DNA of 64,000 nt, taken from positions 496,001-560,000 of the forward strand of contig VTFK01000117.1 of assembly GCA_009617715.1 (NCBI GenBank), written 5' to 3'. Shown here piece by piece: positions 36,621-49,489 of the stretch (position 1 is the stretch's first letter; the number at the start of each line of letters is the position of its first letter). The notes beneath the pieces were generated by a model. It ran no database searches and was not told the DNA's origin. It was given only the letters and a program-made list of their open reading frames with translations. Both the position numbers and the translations under genes were made by a program. Source of the stretch: Plectrocnemia conspersa (lineage: Eukaryota; Arthropoda; Insecta; Trichoptera; Polycentropodidae).

Positions 36621-38609
36621 AAAAGTTATGCTGTCGTAAGACGTTTAATAAGTGGCCAGTTATATTTTATTATTATTGTATATTATTTTCAGTAACTGAT
36701 ATTTTATAATACACATTAATAAAATACCATAATATTAAATAATCTTTGACGAAAGTGATTTACAATTAAAACGTTGTCTTATTATTGACTAAAAATTTTT
36801 ATATAATTTACTGCCAAATATATACTTTTGTATTAAATATATAATATTTCAGCAAGTTAATTTACATATATAAGCTAATAAGGAGAATATTGAAATCTCT
36901 GGATTAGATTATATACATACATACAGCATGAATATAAATATGTTATATGCTCTTCTTTGAGAAAACTAATTATTAAGTTAGTCTTAGTTACGTTTCATAA
37001 AATATATTAGTGAACTATCTTTGGTATAAATTTCTCAAAACATACGCAAAATCTAATTTGTTTTATAATTTATAATATATAATAATATAAATATTTTACA
37101 AATAAAAGTTGATTTTTGATAATAAATGTTATATATGATGTGTGTGATGGAAAAATGTTTAATTTTTGTGCCTATTAACAAGTTAATTTAATATGTAATA
37201 TGTAAGATATAAGCATATAATAATATTGTCTAGATCATATACATATGAAGTTAAACAAATTTAAAATATATTGGATTGTCAAAAGCTTTATTAATATTAA
37301 ATACATATATAATATACATACATTTAATAAATAATAAATTTAATTATTAGACTTTTATTTTAATAAGTTTATATAATTTTTAACGATTTATAAAATATAT
37401 ACAGTGCATAAGAGGTATCTATATAAAACAAAAACATAGGGTATATATTTATGAATTTTATATAATAGTGATAAAAAAATGTACCTTATTTTTCTGATCT
37501 ATAGAGACCAAAAGCGAAAAAATTTCAGACAAAAGTTTAAAAATGCTGTGACTTTAATATATGCACTTTGGTGATGTCTTATAAAAAAATACTTATGCGT
37601 ATTAGCTATAAATAATAAATTTTATTTATTGATGTTATATCAAATATTTTATAAGATGCTTTCTTCATAAATCGCATCGAATATATTTCTAGCCGATTCA
37701 CCGTTTCTCGTAAAGTGACTCTTAAGGGTTTTTTTAATCTAATTTTTATAATATTAAACTGTTCTCAAGACTTTGCATTAGTGGGCATCATTAGATATAT
37801 TAATAAACTAATTTGAACCGAAAAACATTTATTTAAATTTCATAATTACATAATAACTAACTTAAATTTTTTAATTACATGAAATTATAAGGTATGTGTA
37901 GAATTATTTGTAAATTGTATACTTGTTTTTAATTTAAATACAATATGAATTTCTATATAAAGGTTTTTTAAGATGTTAAATAGTCTGTATATAAATTGTT
38001 TTTAATTGCATTTTTCTAATTGTTTTTTTTAAATATATACTGAGTTGATTTATTCACAATAAATGTGTAAGTTTTGTATAATAATCCTTATGATTAATTG
38101 TTGTATAACTGTATATTTTTTTAATAATAGATAAATATTCTACTAGTGTTTTTATTTTTCTATAAATTGATATAGTTGGAGCAGTATTAAAATTTTCATA
38201 TGTTTCAAATAAATAAAAAGCTTTTAATGTTAAGTGGTATACTTTTATTAAATCTAAATTTACTTAAAAAAATATGTTTAATTAATGAACTTAAATTTTG
38301 ACTAATATTTAACATTGCGATAAGCTTTGAAATCACTTTTGCTTTGTTAATATATACTTTCTCGGAATTATATGTGTATAAAAAGTCCTTTTTCCTTCCT
38401 GTTTAACAATTTTTCCCCTAGGGCTGTTCTGACAAGAGCTTAACTCGCATGAAATTACTTTCATATAGTTTTATAATGTTTATTTAGCTGTTTATATTTA
38501 TTCTTTAATACAATTCTTAACATTAAAAGTATAAACAATTTGAATCATATTATTTAGTGATATTTATATTTTGATTTAACAAAACTTACAAAGTAATGTT
38601 TCGATATTT
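36621..38609. other. AT-rich desert, no gene seen
   Basis: Very AT-rich throughout, with TATA-type low complexity. Nothing was recognised. Confidence 0.6.
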
Positions 38610-39190
38610 ATGGAAGTAACGAGGCTAATAATTCGATTAGACGAAATTTAATCAAAAGCACGTTTTTTATCAACCGGTTAAAAATGAATATTTTTCATTG
38701 AGAGTATCATTACACGGGTTTTATTAAGCCTGGGGCCACAATGCAGAATCGGATAATAAACGGAGAATGAGCGCGAAAGGGAATATCTGTGATTAAATTA
38801 GAGAACGGCGACGGAAATCTTCCGAAATTGAAGAATTTTCCATACGCCGGCGTGTTTGACGCTATTACTGTATACATAAAAAACGAAAGAGAAATGTATG
38901 TGTGTGTATAAAAAGGGAAAATATTATTAATTTTTCTCTCATTTTCGCCGAATTCACACTCGCGTCACGCGCTTGTGTGTATAGCAAATTTTTATTTATT
39001 ATTTACCAAGCATTAATTTTCCCAAGCAACCATAAAAGTGAATAAGGGGCATTGTTCGGCAAAAACAAACCTTTGTGAAAATGGGGATAAATTTTAATAT
39101 GCCATTAGTAGGCTCTCGATATATAATAAATGTATTCTTGCTAAAAGCAAGTAAGACTCGCATAAGAGTTAACGCACACAAACATTTAGC
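38610..39190. promoter_or_regulatory. GC-richer island with homeodomain-like dyad
   Basis: Contains TAATAATTCGATTAGACG (38626-38643), a dyad of TAAT/ATTA-type cores, then CGGGTTTTATTAAGCC and a balanced stretch to about 38880. GTGTGTGTATAAAAAGG near 38899 resembles a TATA box. No open frame with a recognisable domain. Confidence 0.3.
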
Positions 39191-41239
39191 TTAAGAATTT
39201 TATGTGAATCCGTTTTAATAATAATGTTTATTTTATGATACTATTATTATATGTAAAAGAGATCCATATTATATTATGCAAGATGCTAATTTGTCAAATA
39301 AAATGTCAAACTACAGTATTGAGCTGCTTTGCATTTTGCAAAATTTTTTGATGCATAATGCGAAGTTTGTAGCTATTTTTATTCTTGTAATATATATTTA
39401 TTGTATATTAAAAAACATATTATATATAAATATTTTTGTTTATAATGACGCATTGAAATTTCTTCTTTTTACGATAGTCTTAATTTAATATCAATAAATA
39501 AATAAATAAAATGGTTAATAATTTTAATAAATATTTAGTTATTATCATAAGATCAATTTTTGATAATAAATTTTTTTAATGAATAATTAGTTATATTTAG
39601 ACTAAGTGTTAGTACAATTATCAAAATCAATATTATACGCTAAAATCTTAAAATAAAACGGCTCTGTAAAAATATTTTCAAACAAAGTTTTGATATTGTC
39701 GCAATAATATCTGTAATCAGAGTTTCAGTGATTATTTGTGATTTTTTAATGCCCGTTTTATTTTAGGAATGCATACCTAATATATAGGTAATGCAAAGAT
39801 ATTTTATCTATAGTAAAATAAAATTAAATAGAAATTGACCATTTATTATTGATAATTTTTTTTGTATTTATTACCAGTAACATAGTAAATTTTAATATGA
39901 CAAAATACATTAGTATGTATAATACTAATCATTATTACTTTATTTATATTTAAAAGTACTTGTGCAAATTTTTTTATAACTATGCAATAGAACAGTTTTA
40001 TTTTTTATTAATAAATTAAAACATCGTAATAATAAATATTATTCCTTATTTTGACAAAATCTCCATATATTTTTATTATTGATAATTATATTCTAATTCT
40101 TATAAAATTATTAATGATTTAAACATTACAATCACAATGAGTATAACTTAAGATTCTGTCTCATAAGATTCAATATTTATATTAAATTTACATTTATTAT
40201 ATATAAGAGTAACAAAAAGACAGAAACTGTTACTGCTACTCTAAGAAATATCTTAATTAAATCCGTAATATTGCGGAATGCTATTAAAAACTTCTATTAA
40301 ACTTAAAATTGGAAAACCTTATATTTAAAATTTTTAATTTCATTAATAAGTTAAAGTATTATACCTTTAGATATTTTTTTACAATATTTAGATTTTAGCT
40401 ATGTGTAATGAATATTTTTGTTCGCTTAGTCGCAATTATAGTTTACATTTTTTATAAACTTTAAATGAAATTTTTAATTTTAATTTAAAGACAAATATAA
40501 CAATAATAACTATTTTATGCAATCTAGATTTTTATTTAAATTAGTTTTTTGCTTAAGAACTTTTAATATGAATTAAATGGAATTCGTTAATTATTTTTTT
40601 ATAATAATAAATATAGTCTCTTGAATCACTAAGGTGCCAAGATATTAAGCGCTTTTAGTAAGTTTTAAGTAAATGACTACTATAAAATAAGTTATAATAA
40701 TCGATTACAATTAAGTAAAAATCAATTTGAGCTAATTAAATAATTACAAATATTAAAACATAATTTCTAGACATACATTTACGGTATATGATAAGCTGAT
40801 TATTATGTTTTTCTTAGACAATGTAATCAATTGCTTATAAAATATTTTTTTTAAATAGTAGATATTCAGAAGTCTCGTCATATAATTTTGACATTTTATA
40901 TTTAGCTTAAATATTTACAAAGCTAAAGTCAATATCTAGTAAATAATGAAGCAAAATTATTGTATATTACCCCTTTATTTATTTTTGCACCATAAACCCC
41001 AGTATAGTTTTCGTTTATCCGTTCTAAACTTTATATACACGTTATATTAGAACAGATATTTTAATATTAAATAATTTAGATCTTTTCCTTTATTAAAAAA
41101 AAGTATTGATTTCAGTATAAAAATGTGAAAAATCTCTTTTATATATACTACCCTTGAATCGTTACTTCCCAAATATCCCTAGTATATATTATCTTTAGTA
41201 CTGAAATTTTCAATGCCTACCAATTAAATTGAATTATGA
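39191..41239. other. AT-rich desert, no gene seen
   Basis: Very AT-rich; short (AATA)n near 39495-39510. No coding signal. Confidence 0.6.
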
Positions 41240-41830
41240 AGATCCAAGCGCCGGATCCAATACATTTTACTTTATTATTACGCAATTTATTAAGACGCCT
41301 TATAAAATGACAGGGGTCGCCTTACTTAATCGCTTAAGGGCCCAATTAGTAGCAATTAATAGATCCGTGTTGTATACGTGTTACACCCAAATCTGAAACA
41401 AACGGTTACGATTGACAACGCTTCGGTAATGCCATAACTGCCTTAATCTTAACTACGTGACCTTTCGAAACTGATACTATTTTTTTCAAGATCCAATTAT
41501 TATTCACATCACGGTTAAGGGGTTGATTTGATCGCTTATGGATTGTGTTGACAAACTTGGCCTATCCGCCTGATCGCCCTTGATTGACAGTGTAATAACT
41601 CGAGGGGTAAGAATTTAGCCACCCTCGCCGAATCCATCCCCTTTATGACCGTTACCCGACGGAGTATGATATAATCGATCTAAGTTAACGTTACATTGGA
41701 TCGCGTAGCTCGTTAAAGTGTGATAGGATATCGAAAATCGGTATTAAAAAAATGCGATCGGTTATTAGGCACGCAATAACGCGTGCACAATGACATGAGC
41801 GATATAAAATCTTAATTTTGTAGTATATAA
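41240..41830. promoter_or_regulatory. Long balanced island with PBC/Meis- and homeodomain-like sites
   Basis: The longest coherent non-AT block in a desert on both sides, about 0.55 kb with sharp edges. TGATTGACAG (41581-41590) is a composite Exd/Hth (PBC-Meis) site. CCCAATTAG and GCAATTAATAG (41341-41362) are homeodomain-type cores. Stops occur in all frames, so it is not coding. Its density of developmental-factor motifs makes it a good enhancer candidate, by inference. Confidence 0.4.
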
Positions 41831-43525
41831 ATGTGTACATAATAAGGATTTTAACTTACTTTAATAAATCTTAAATATTTAGAGGGTCCAATAAATTATG
41901 ATATTAAGATTTATAGATTTTTTCACATATTTTAACTACAATGCTTTATATTTTAATATTTTAAATTATGGTAAATTTTAACAATAATATTTAAAAATAA
42001 ATAATATTTAAAAAACTAGGGTGAATTTTATTAATAATATTTTATTAATATATTCATGAAGTAATTACTTGAAAATAAACATTTATTAAGTAAAAATTTT
42101 AATGTGTTCATATTTTTCATTAGCAATTAGCGAGAAACGATAAACCATTTGTAATATACTTAAAATACGCGAAATATAGAAAGGATGACTTCAAAACAAT
42201 ATGCTTTTATTGTATTAGATACTTTAATACTACTCTAGCTATAAGATTTTAGCATAATTAAAAATATAAAGATCGTATTGTTATATTCTAAGATACTTTT
42301 TTCAAATTTACAACTTTTTCCATTAAAATACTTTCCTAATGAATTGCATTTTGCCTAATTAGCATATGCTAAAGATACTATTAAAACGTTAAGTTAATTT
42401 AATTTATGATATACAATAACCTAAATCATAAAAAGACTAAAACATATTAATATTGCAATTATGTAACATATAATCTTAATCATAAAATAATTTCAACGTT
42501 TATAAGAATATTAAATAAATCATGAATAAATTGAAAAATTCACTGCATTTAAATATACCAAAAATTGTATATAAAAAAATATTAGATTTTTATAAAAAAG
42601 AGAAATTATAACAAAAATAAGATATTTGTCGTAAATAGATTATGTCAATAGCACCACCTATTTATTTGCAAAGAATTATCTTTTTTTTTCAAATAGTTGA
42701 GATCGCTGGCTTAAAAGATTGAAATAATACTTTTTTTTAGAACTGACTATCATCATTCTATTTATAGTCTATTTATTATCACAGATACCTTTAAAATAAA
42801 TCTAAATTTTAATATTAGTATTTCTGTCCTTTTGCAGTAAAAATCTTCCTAGATTTGCTCTTAATATAATATATAATAACTAGTATCATACTTAAAAAAA
42901 ATACATAATATAAATTATTCCTCATAAAAATATAAATTATTTATTACACATTAATTATAATCTGATCCTTTATATTTATAAATTTCTCTCGAATAAGTCG
43001 TGTTTTATAAAAATCGGGGACAGAATATTATTAAAATAATTTGTTTAAACTACTATTAAATTCCAATATAGTTATATTTTTTAACTAAATAAAAACAAAA
43101 TGAATGATGTTTTAATTGCAAATTAAGATTAAAGTCTAAAACAATATTAAAAATAACTCCTACTTTATTAGGGTTTTGGTTCCCAAATTAATACGATTAG
43201 TAGATTTGTTTTTGGTTCAGTTTATTGAGGCTTACTTGGCCCTATCTCTTTTCTACTGATACATTATTGGATTTCCAGATTACTTTGGCATATATGTAAT
43301 ATATTTCGGATTAGGAAGGATTTCTTAAGATTTGTTTATATATTAATTAAGATACTTTATATTATCATTTATATTGTAAAAATAAAATTTTACATTCATG
43401 ATTTTTTATTGAAATTCTACAATAAATAACTAACAATTAAAAATAAAAAATAAATAATTATAAGTAATTTTCAAGAAATAATCTTTACGTATACATCTAA
43501 CAATTTATTAAAAATTCATAAAAAT

Positions 43526-43577
43526 TATTACGTAGAAAGTATATGTTCTAAGAATTCGTTATACTTTCTACGTAATA
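43526..43577. repeat. Perfect 18-bp hairpin
   Basis: TATTACGTAGAAAGTATA (43526-43543) is the exact reverse complement of 43560-43577, with a 16-base loop. The stem is not simple AT repeat, so it is unlikely to be chance. It could be a small foldback element or a structured RNA. Confidence 0.85.
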
Positions 43578-44855
43578 TATGCATATATTTGTTTATTTAA
43601 AAAAAAAACTTATTGTACTTATAACCAACATCATATTAGTAAAAAAATAAATATATAATAAAGGTTTATATCAATGCTACTTATAAAAATATTTTTTAAT
43701 TGTTTTAATTATGCGAATTATTAATTATGTATTATTTTATTAAATAAAAATAAATATTGAATAAATTTATTTTGAAGCATATTAAATAAGCTTTAGACAT
43801 TTAATTCCTATTTTATACGTAAATAACAATTTAATATTCGACTGTTAAATATTTAACTATAAGTCTATGATAATAATAAAACTAGACCAAAGCAACAGCA
43901 ATATATGTAACAATTAACCTACGAATATAGTATATTAAAACTTTTCTTAAGTTTTCATTATTATTGTATAAATGATTAGTTTTTAATGAATATAAGCTTG
44001 TTCCATATATTTTTAAATCGTCTATCAATTTTTAGGGATCTAAATTAATTATAAAATTAGATGTAATTCTGATCGATTGCATCAGATTGAGTAATCATAA
44101 CTTTCTATCTCGTGTTTGAATATAGTAATTAAAATAAAGCTGGATCATAACTCTTATGATAATTGGTGCTTAGAAACATAATAATATAGCTTATCCTAAT
44201 ATCAGTAAAATAAATAAATACATACTATTTTTTACATTTTACTACATTTTTAACATTTTTTATAATGTATCGTCGACTTTATTACTTAAATACAATTGAC
44301 TAATGGATTTTATAATTTATCATAATAATCATATGCGGCAAAATATTATAAAAATTAAAGTAAAGTTCGTTCTAAAAATAAATTAATATATTCTAAATAA
44401 TACTTTTTGCACATAAATAAAGATTTTTTCATATAATTGTGTTGAGATTCTAATTTATAGCATTTTTGTCCCAAAAAATAACTAGCAGACTTATAATATA
44501 CATATCATATATAAGATTCTGCGCCACTTAAAAAAATAATCAAATAATATTAACGATTGTTTATATACTATTATTTTTTTAAATAAGATTTCTGGCTGAA
44601 ATAAGTATAATTAATTATTAAAATAACACATTGTCTTGTTTTATTGATATTTTTATTAAAAAAATTAGATAAAACTCAACTTTAAATGTAATTTATTTTG
44701 TAAATTTTAAAGAGTAGTTCAATTATATGAATAATTCAATGTAAATAGCACAAAACACTGTTTAATTTTGTAGTTATCTAGTGTAATTAAAAATATGAGC
44801 CTACGCTATAAATTATCAGTCTAGCCCATTAAGGATTACGCAATTCATTCCCCTA

Positions 44856-44874
44856 ATATATATATATATATATA
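44856..44874. repeat. AT dinucleotide microsatellite
   Basis: About nine AT units in a row. Confidence 0.9.
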
Positions 44875-45429
44875 AATTTTAACAAGTTTTTAAGCTTAAT
44901 TATAATTCTTACATCATTCACAATCTTCTAATAAAAATCTAACTTCAAAATACCATAAAATTTTATCGCTTTTATTCTAATTTATTCATATTTTATCTCG
45001 AGTCAAAACTTCGGGAAAAACAACCCTTATTGAAAACGTCAGATTTTCCACAACATTTTTGTCTCTCAAAATAAATTACAACACAACGCAATTTCGTATA
45101 AAATTTGCACGACAATATTTCCTAAATACTTTCACCGTAATTAATTTAATACAAAATTTACTACCGTATCCAGGATAATCCAGAGATTCTTACGTCTCTT
45201 TCGCGGAATCCCAGGCACGACAAGACCCCAGAAAATTACAAGCCCTGCTTATCACAGAAGCCTCTTTTACCTTCAGAATTATTTTATATACACACACATA
45301 TAAATGTACACACAATAAATCACCTGGAAAATACTCACATTGTAATTAATTAGCCTAACTTATCCTCGGTTGTCACAATGAGATAAATAGTATTATTCAC
45401 TTAATTTTTTACAATATTTTTAGTTGTAT

Positions 45430-45840
45430 ATTATGGATATATATCACTCATCACGTGAGAACGTAACCACACACACCGCGGCAGGCATCGCTAACGTGGG
45501 TCCGCGAGCCGATCCGTGGGCCGTACGCGCGCGCTACGCGCCGGCAAACAGTGCACTGAGTACGAATGCACAAGGCTACGGCTACGGAGACGCTACGGCT
45601 GCTACGACTCGTCTACGCATGCTCGTAGCTCGCGTGAGTTTTCCGCCGAACTACGAAACGGCCAAGACACAACACGTCCGCAAATTAAACGGCCGTCGAT
45701 CGCCCCATCGGGGATGATTGTGCGAGGCGCGCTCTTTGCGTTTGTATGCTTAGAGCTTCTGAAACAAAGTTGCCACAAAAATAGTGAAAGATGTCGATAC
45801 ACTAAAAAATGGGCGTGGTCGATTCGCTAAGCTTTTTCAA
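45430..45840. promoter_or_regulatory. CpG island, candidate promoter
   Basis: The most CpG-dense block in the window: GCCGTACGCGCGCGCTACGC (about 45520-45539), several CTACG units at 45570-45640, and CCGTCGATCGCCCC near 45692. CAGTGCACTG (45549-45558) gives initiator-like CAGT on either strand. Three open frames of 66-104 codons overlap on both strands, as expected from a CpG-rich stretch with few stops, and none has a recognisable domain. This fits a promoter or first noncoding exon better than a coding exon. Direction is undecided. Confidence 0.4.
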
Positions 45841-46191
45841 CTTAAATTGACCGTTTATTTGAATGATTCACAATAAATTATTTAAATAAAGCGCAACCAA
45901 TGAGCAGCACAATTAATGACACACTTCACAATTTGTATCAAATATAATATTTAACTTGCAAATAGTGGTTCAATGACTGAAAAAAAATGTGGTCAGTTCA
46001 TGCAAGTTTCTGTAACTACCAGGTGTCAATAACTAAATGAACAGTCTTTCTGTAGACATCACGAGACTCCTAAATTGCATAAAACAATCGCTAGAGCACA
46101 TACACTAATAGCTTTTAAATGCTTATTCGAACTCAGATTATGGTTAGGCCCTTGATTTTAATTAAGCTACTGTGATTGAACTTTTGACCTT

Positions 46192-46386
46192 TTATGCACT
46201 GACAGCAAAGATTTTTATTGGGACAGTAGTTTTATTGCTGTTATATTCTGTATCAGCTTTCTGTACAGCTTTCAACTCATCATTGCCAACCTTTTTCTTA
46301 AAACGCCTACGTGGCCTATGTTTTATGTACTGTGCGTTTTTTTGACCTATCGTTACATCAATAATACTTCGATTTATTTGATGTCT
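46192..46386 (-). pseudogene. Unidentified open reading frame remnant, 64 codons
   Basis: Stop-free from 46386 to a TAA at 46192-46194 on the minus strand, without an ATG at its start. The translation is hydrophilic, with a basic cluster (HRPRRRFKKK) resembling a nuclear localisation signal, then VGNDELKAVQKADTEYNSNK. Such a composition is unlike the Ile/Phe/Tyr/Lys-rich chance frames of this window, which is why it is listed. I do not recognise the family. It may be the C-terminus of a decayed transposable-element protein, or a small exon. Confidence 0.2.
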
Positions 46387-47286
46387 TCATACACGAATGC
46401 TAGTCAAAATACTTTTAGACAAAAATACAGGCATGAATATCCAAATACATTCCTATTAAATCATAAACACTAGTAAAAATGCCAATTTAGCATATATGTA
46501 CATACAAGTCTGAGACAAGAGATAAGCTTCCTTATTGAAAGTCCTAAGTGCGAAGATATTTTTGCATGTTAAGTTAAAGTACTTGTGATGAGTAAGAAAA
46601 GTATCAGTTACAAATGCCTTGATAAATTCTATAACCTGTATTCGAAATTGCTATCCAAATGGTCGTACGTAATGTGTTCTTAACTCCCTTTTGTAATAAG
46701 GGTAGAAAACAAAATCTTATATGAAGGACAAAATATTTATAAATACGAGAACGCGAACCATCACTTTTACAAAGTTGAAGTGCAAAGAATCAGATTCGCA
46801 GAGCCTTACGAACTTTGGACAAGAAAAGGCCGATCCAATCAGCCATAAGTATCAGCGATAAAGCAAATTGCAAAAGTATAACGCTATTAAGTCATAATCG
46901 TCGGCGGGTATATAACCCAAAAACAAGGACTCAAACTTAATGCAACTCAATACATGACAAAAAACTGCTTGAGTTGACAGCATCCATCAGAAAAACAGAT
47001 ACGTAATAAGTGCTAATGATTTTGTTATCTAAAATGCATTACTAAAACGACTGACTGACACGCTACGAAAGGTTGTACGCTATGCCAAATTTCACAAAAA
47101 AGTATGCCCTTGAGCCTTTGTAATTGGCTGTTCCATAAAAAAGAGACGAAAATTAAAAAGGCTATGGATAAAAATATGAGTACGCCAACAACCAAAGATC
47201 ATTTCTCCTGACACCAGAACTTATACTTAAAATATAATCTTTGGAGTTTAAGGCATCATAAATTTAAGAGTTTTTTAACATAGACT

Positions 47287-47312
47287 CTACGAAGTTTGTA
47301 TGAACTTCGTAG
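47287..47312. repeat. Perfect 10-bp hairpin
   Basis: CTACGAAGTT (47287-47296) pairs exactly with 47303-47312 around a 6-base loop. It directly abuts dispersed repeat copy B. Confidence 0.85.
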
Positions 47313-47335
47313 CCACCGCTTCTCTCTTTGCATCT
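47311..47335 (+). repeat. Dispersed repeat, copy B
   Basis: Matches copy A (8353-8377) at 21 of 25 bases. Here the neighbouring sequence is a hairpin on the left and AACCCGC 41 bases to the right. Confidence 0.4.
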
Positions 47336-47915
47336 CCTGGTCCAGCTCGATATCTGGAATCCTGAATTAAACCCGCTTTAAAGACAATTTAGGAACGAAA
47401 ACACGAATAAAACTTAACGTATAACTAAAATATACAAATACTATCAATTTTTTTCCACAAACACTTAAATAATAACAAATACTACTGTTTTAAAAACAAA
47501 AATAAACAGCTCTGAAATAAACACAAGAACCATTTATTAAATTTAAAATCTTAAATTTTTCTGAATAAAGCAGATTAAATAACATCCTTATATTAAAAAA
47601 AAAATTAGGCTTATTATATTCCTCTAAACCATAAATATAAAATAAAAATTGAGAAAATTGGACTCTGTAAAGTCAATATAAAAATAAGAGAATACAGCCC
47701 CTGACATCTTATAAATCTATCAAGGTGAAAACTCAAATACTGTTTTTATTAAAAATAATTCTGGTACATTTTTAATTTATATTTTATAAGAAAAAATATT
47801 CATAATATAATATAAACATGTCAATATAAAAAAATGCACAACGACATTTTATTAAACAAGCTTTATTGTGTTTTTAGCGTTTATTGATTGTTAAGATTTT
47901 TTTATAACACGCCCA

Positions 47916-47941
47916 TATATTTATTATTAATAATAAATATA
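47916..47941. repeat. Perfect 26-bp AT palindrome
   Basis: The sequence reads the same on both strands around the centre TTAA, with ATTTATTATTAATAATAAAT inside. Confidence 0.85.
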
Positions 47942-47962
47942 ATGAAACAATTCCTACAGCGA

Positions 47963-47996
47963 ATATTATTTATTAAATTTGTTTAATAAATAATAT
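47963..47996. repeat. Perfect 15-bp inverted repeat, 4-base loop
   Basis: ATATTATTTATTAAA (47963-47977) pairs exactly with 47982-47996 across TTTG. It lies 21 bases after the 26-bp palindrome. Confidence 0.85.
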
Positions 47997-48223
47997 GTAT
48001 AATAAATAACAAATACAAAAATATGGGATAAGCAGCTAACAATTATCTGATTTTTTTTCCATTTTAGTTGGCAATATTTCATAATCTAAAAAAAGATATT
48101 GTCTAAATTTTTAATATTAAAATTAAATATATTTAATTTATTATTTTATATTATATTAGTATATGATATACATATAATGCATGCATACTAAGCGCTATCA
48201 AAAGTTTTAACAATGTTTAAGAG

Positions 48224-48289
48224 CATTGCTATAGCGGACATTCTCTTGTCAAAGCCCTTATGGCTGCGAGTATGTTTCACATAGCAATG
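48224..48289 (+). ncRNA. Pre-miRNA-like hairpin, unproven
   Basis: CATTGCTAT (48224-48232) pairs with ATAGCAATG (48281-48289). Inside, ACAT (48238-48241) pairs with ATGT (48272-48275), CTC (48243-48245) with GAG (48268-48270) and AGCC (48253-48256) with GGCT (48262-48265) around a 5-base loop. The 66-base size and nested stems with internal loops resemble a short microRNA precursor. The 5x5 internal loop is larger than usual, and no known microRNA seed was recognised. Confidence 0.2.
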
Positions 48290-49489
48290 TAGCGGTTGGT
48301 AGCGAAATGAGAGCATGTAAGTCTAAACTGTAAATCGCAAAGATTAAATTATTTTTCGTATATTTATTCTCTAGACGGCTAGTAAACTTAAAGACAGATA
48401 ACTAAAAGAGAGCATAGGGTTAATAAACAAATACAATAACACATTGCTTTCACGCGGTTAAAAAGTAAATTGAAAGTCAAAAAACAAGCTTATTATTTTT
48501 TTAGATATGATGTAAGGCAAAAAAAGATTATTATACTTCTCTAAGTAACATTATTATTAGAAAATCATTTAAAATTATAATTCAGTTTGTCTATATATAA
48601 TAGTAAATGTAGTTTTTTCTATGCGTTTTACGAAGTTCTCGCAATACTATCTGTTTTTTTAATTTACTTTTAATCAACTGTGTATTGTTTTTAATTGCTT
48701 TAAACAATTGCTTTAGCACATTCTTAATATGAACTAATACTATTTAATTTTTTTGCATAATTTACTATAATCCAGTTATTTTATTAAAATCTTTACTAAA
48801 TTGGGTTAAATCCTCTTAAAGCTAAATGAAAGATTCACAAAATCAGCCATCCGAAATGAAAAATGATTTATCAGATTAGGTTTATTTTACCACGAGGAAA
48901 AGATTAAAGCTAAAAACTAAATTATATTTTGAACGATTTAGTCAAATGTTTAGTATGAAATACGGTTTTATTTCTATCATTGGTTTGTTTCTATTATTAA
49001 AAATGCAAGCTCGTCTAATAAACAGACGTGCATTTAAATAACATACTTTTGTATTATTATTAAGACAAGTTTTTCGGAAAAGAACATAAAACAGGACCAA
49101 CTAACAAATCTATTATTAAGCTTAAGTATTATGGATTGTGTTATATATAAGCTTTAAGTATTTTCTACGCCGAGCAATACTTGTTTTGCAAGATTAAGAG
49201 AAACAAAGGACCATACAAAAAACGTAACTTTATGTATACCTTATAAACAATACAAAATAATATAAATTGAATTATAAATCAATAAATGATCTCGCTGATA
49301 AAATCCAAAACCAATTTTAATTTAGTCACGCACTATAGACACGTAAAAACAATTACTGTGACATCACCAAAATTAACCTCATTACGTCAAAACAATACAT
49401 AAGTTTGGTAATCGCACGCATTTGCATAAATTAAATTCTAACGAAATTTGCCATACGAATGGCCTGAAATTCAGGAGAGCGCATATACA

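Larger units (their letters stand above)
41831..45420. other. AT-rich desert, no gene seen
   Basis: About 3.6 kb, among the most AT-rich sequence here. Contains a perfect hairpin (43526) and an AT microsatellite (44856). Confidence 0.6.
45841..47400. other. Mixed-composition stretch, probable decayed element
   Basis: For 1.5 kb the sequence is less AT-rich than its flanks but lacks CpG islands, as often seen for old transposon copies. An antisense open frame (46192-46386) and a hairpin plus repeat copy at its right end (47287-47335) have their own entries. I could not match any protein family. Confidence 0.3.
47401..49489. other. AT-rich stretch with palindromes, no gene seen
   Basis: No coding signal. 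A pair of AT palindromes and a hairpin of more mixed composition are listed separately. Confidence 0.5.

Noticed and set aside
45424..45830. Three overlapping open frames in the CpG island
   Set aside because: CpG-rich sequence is naturally poor in stops on both strands; no domain in any frame.
47287..47335. Helitron 3' end (hairpin before CTRR)
   Set aside because: On the minus strand the hairpin is followed by AGTCTATG; CTAT is not CTRR, and no TC start was found.
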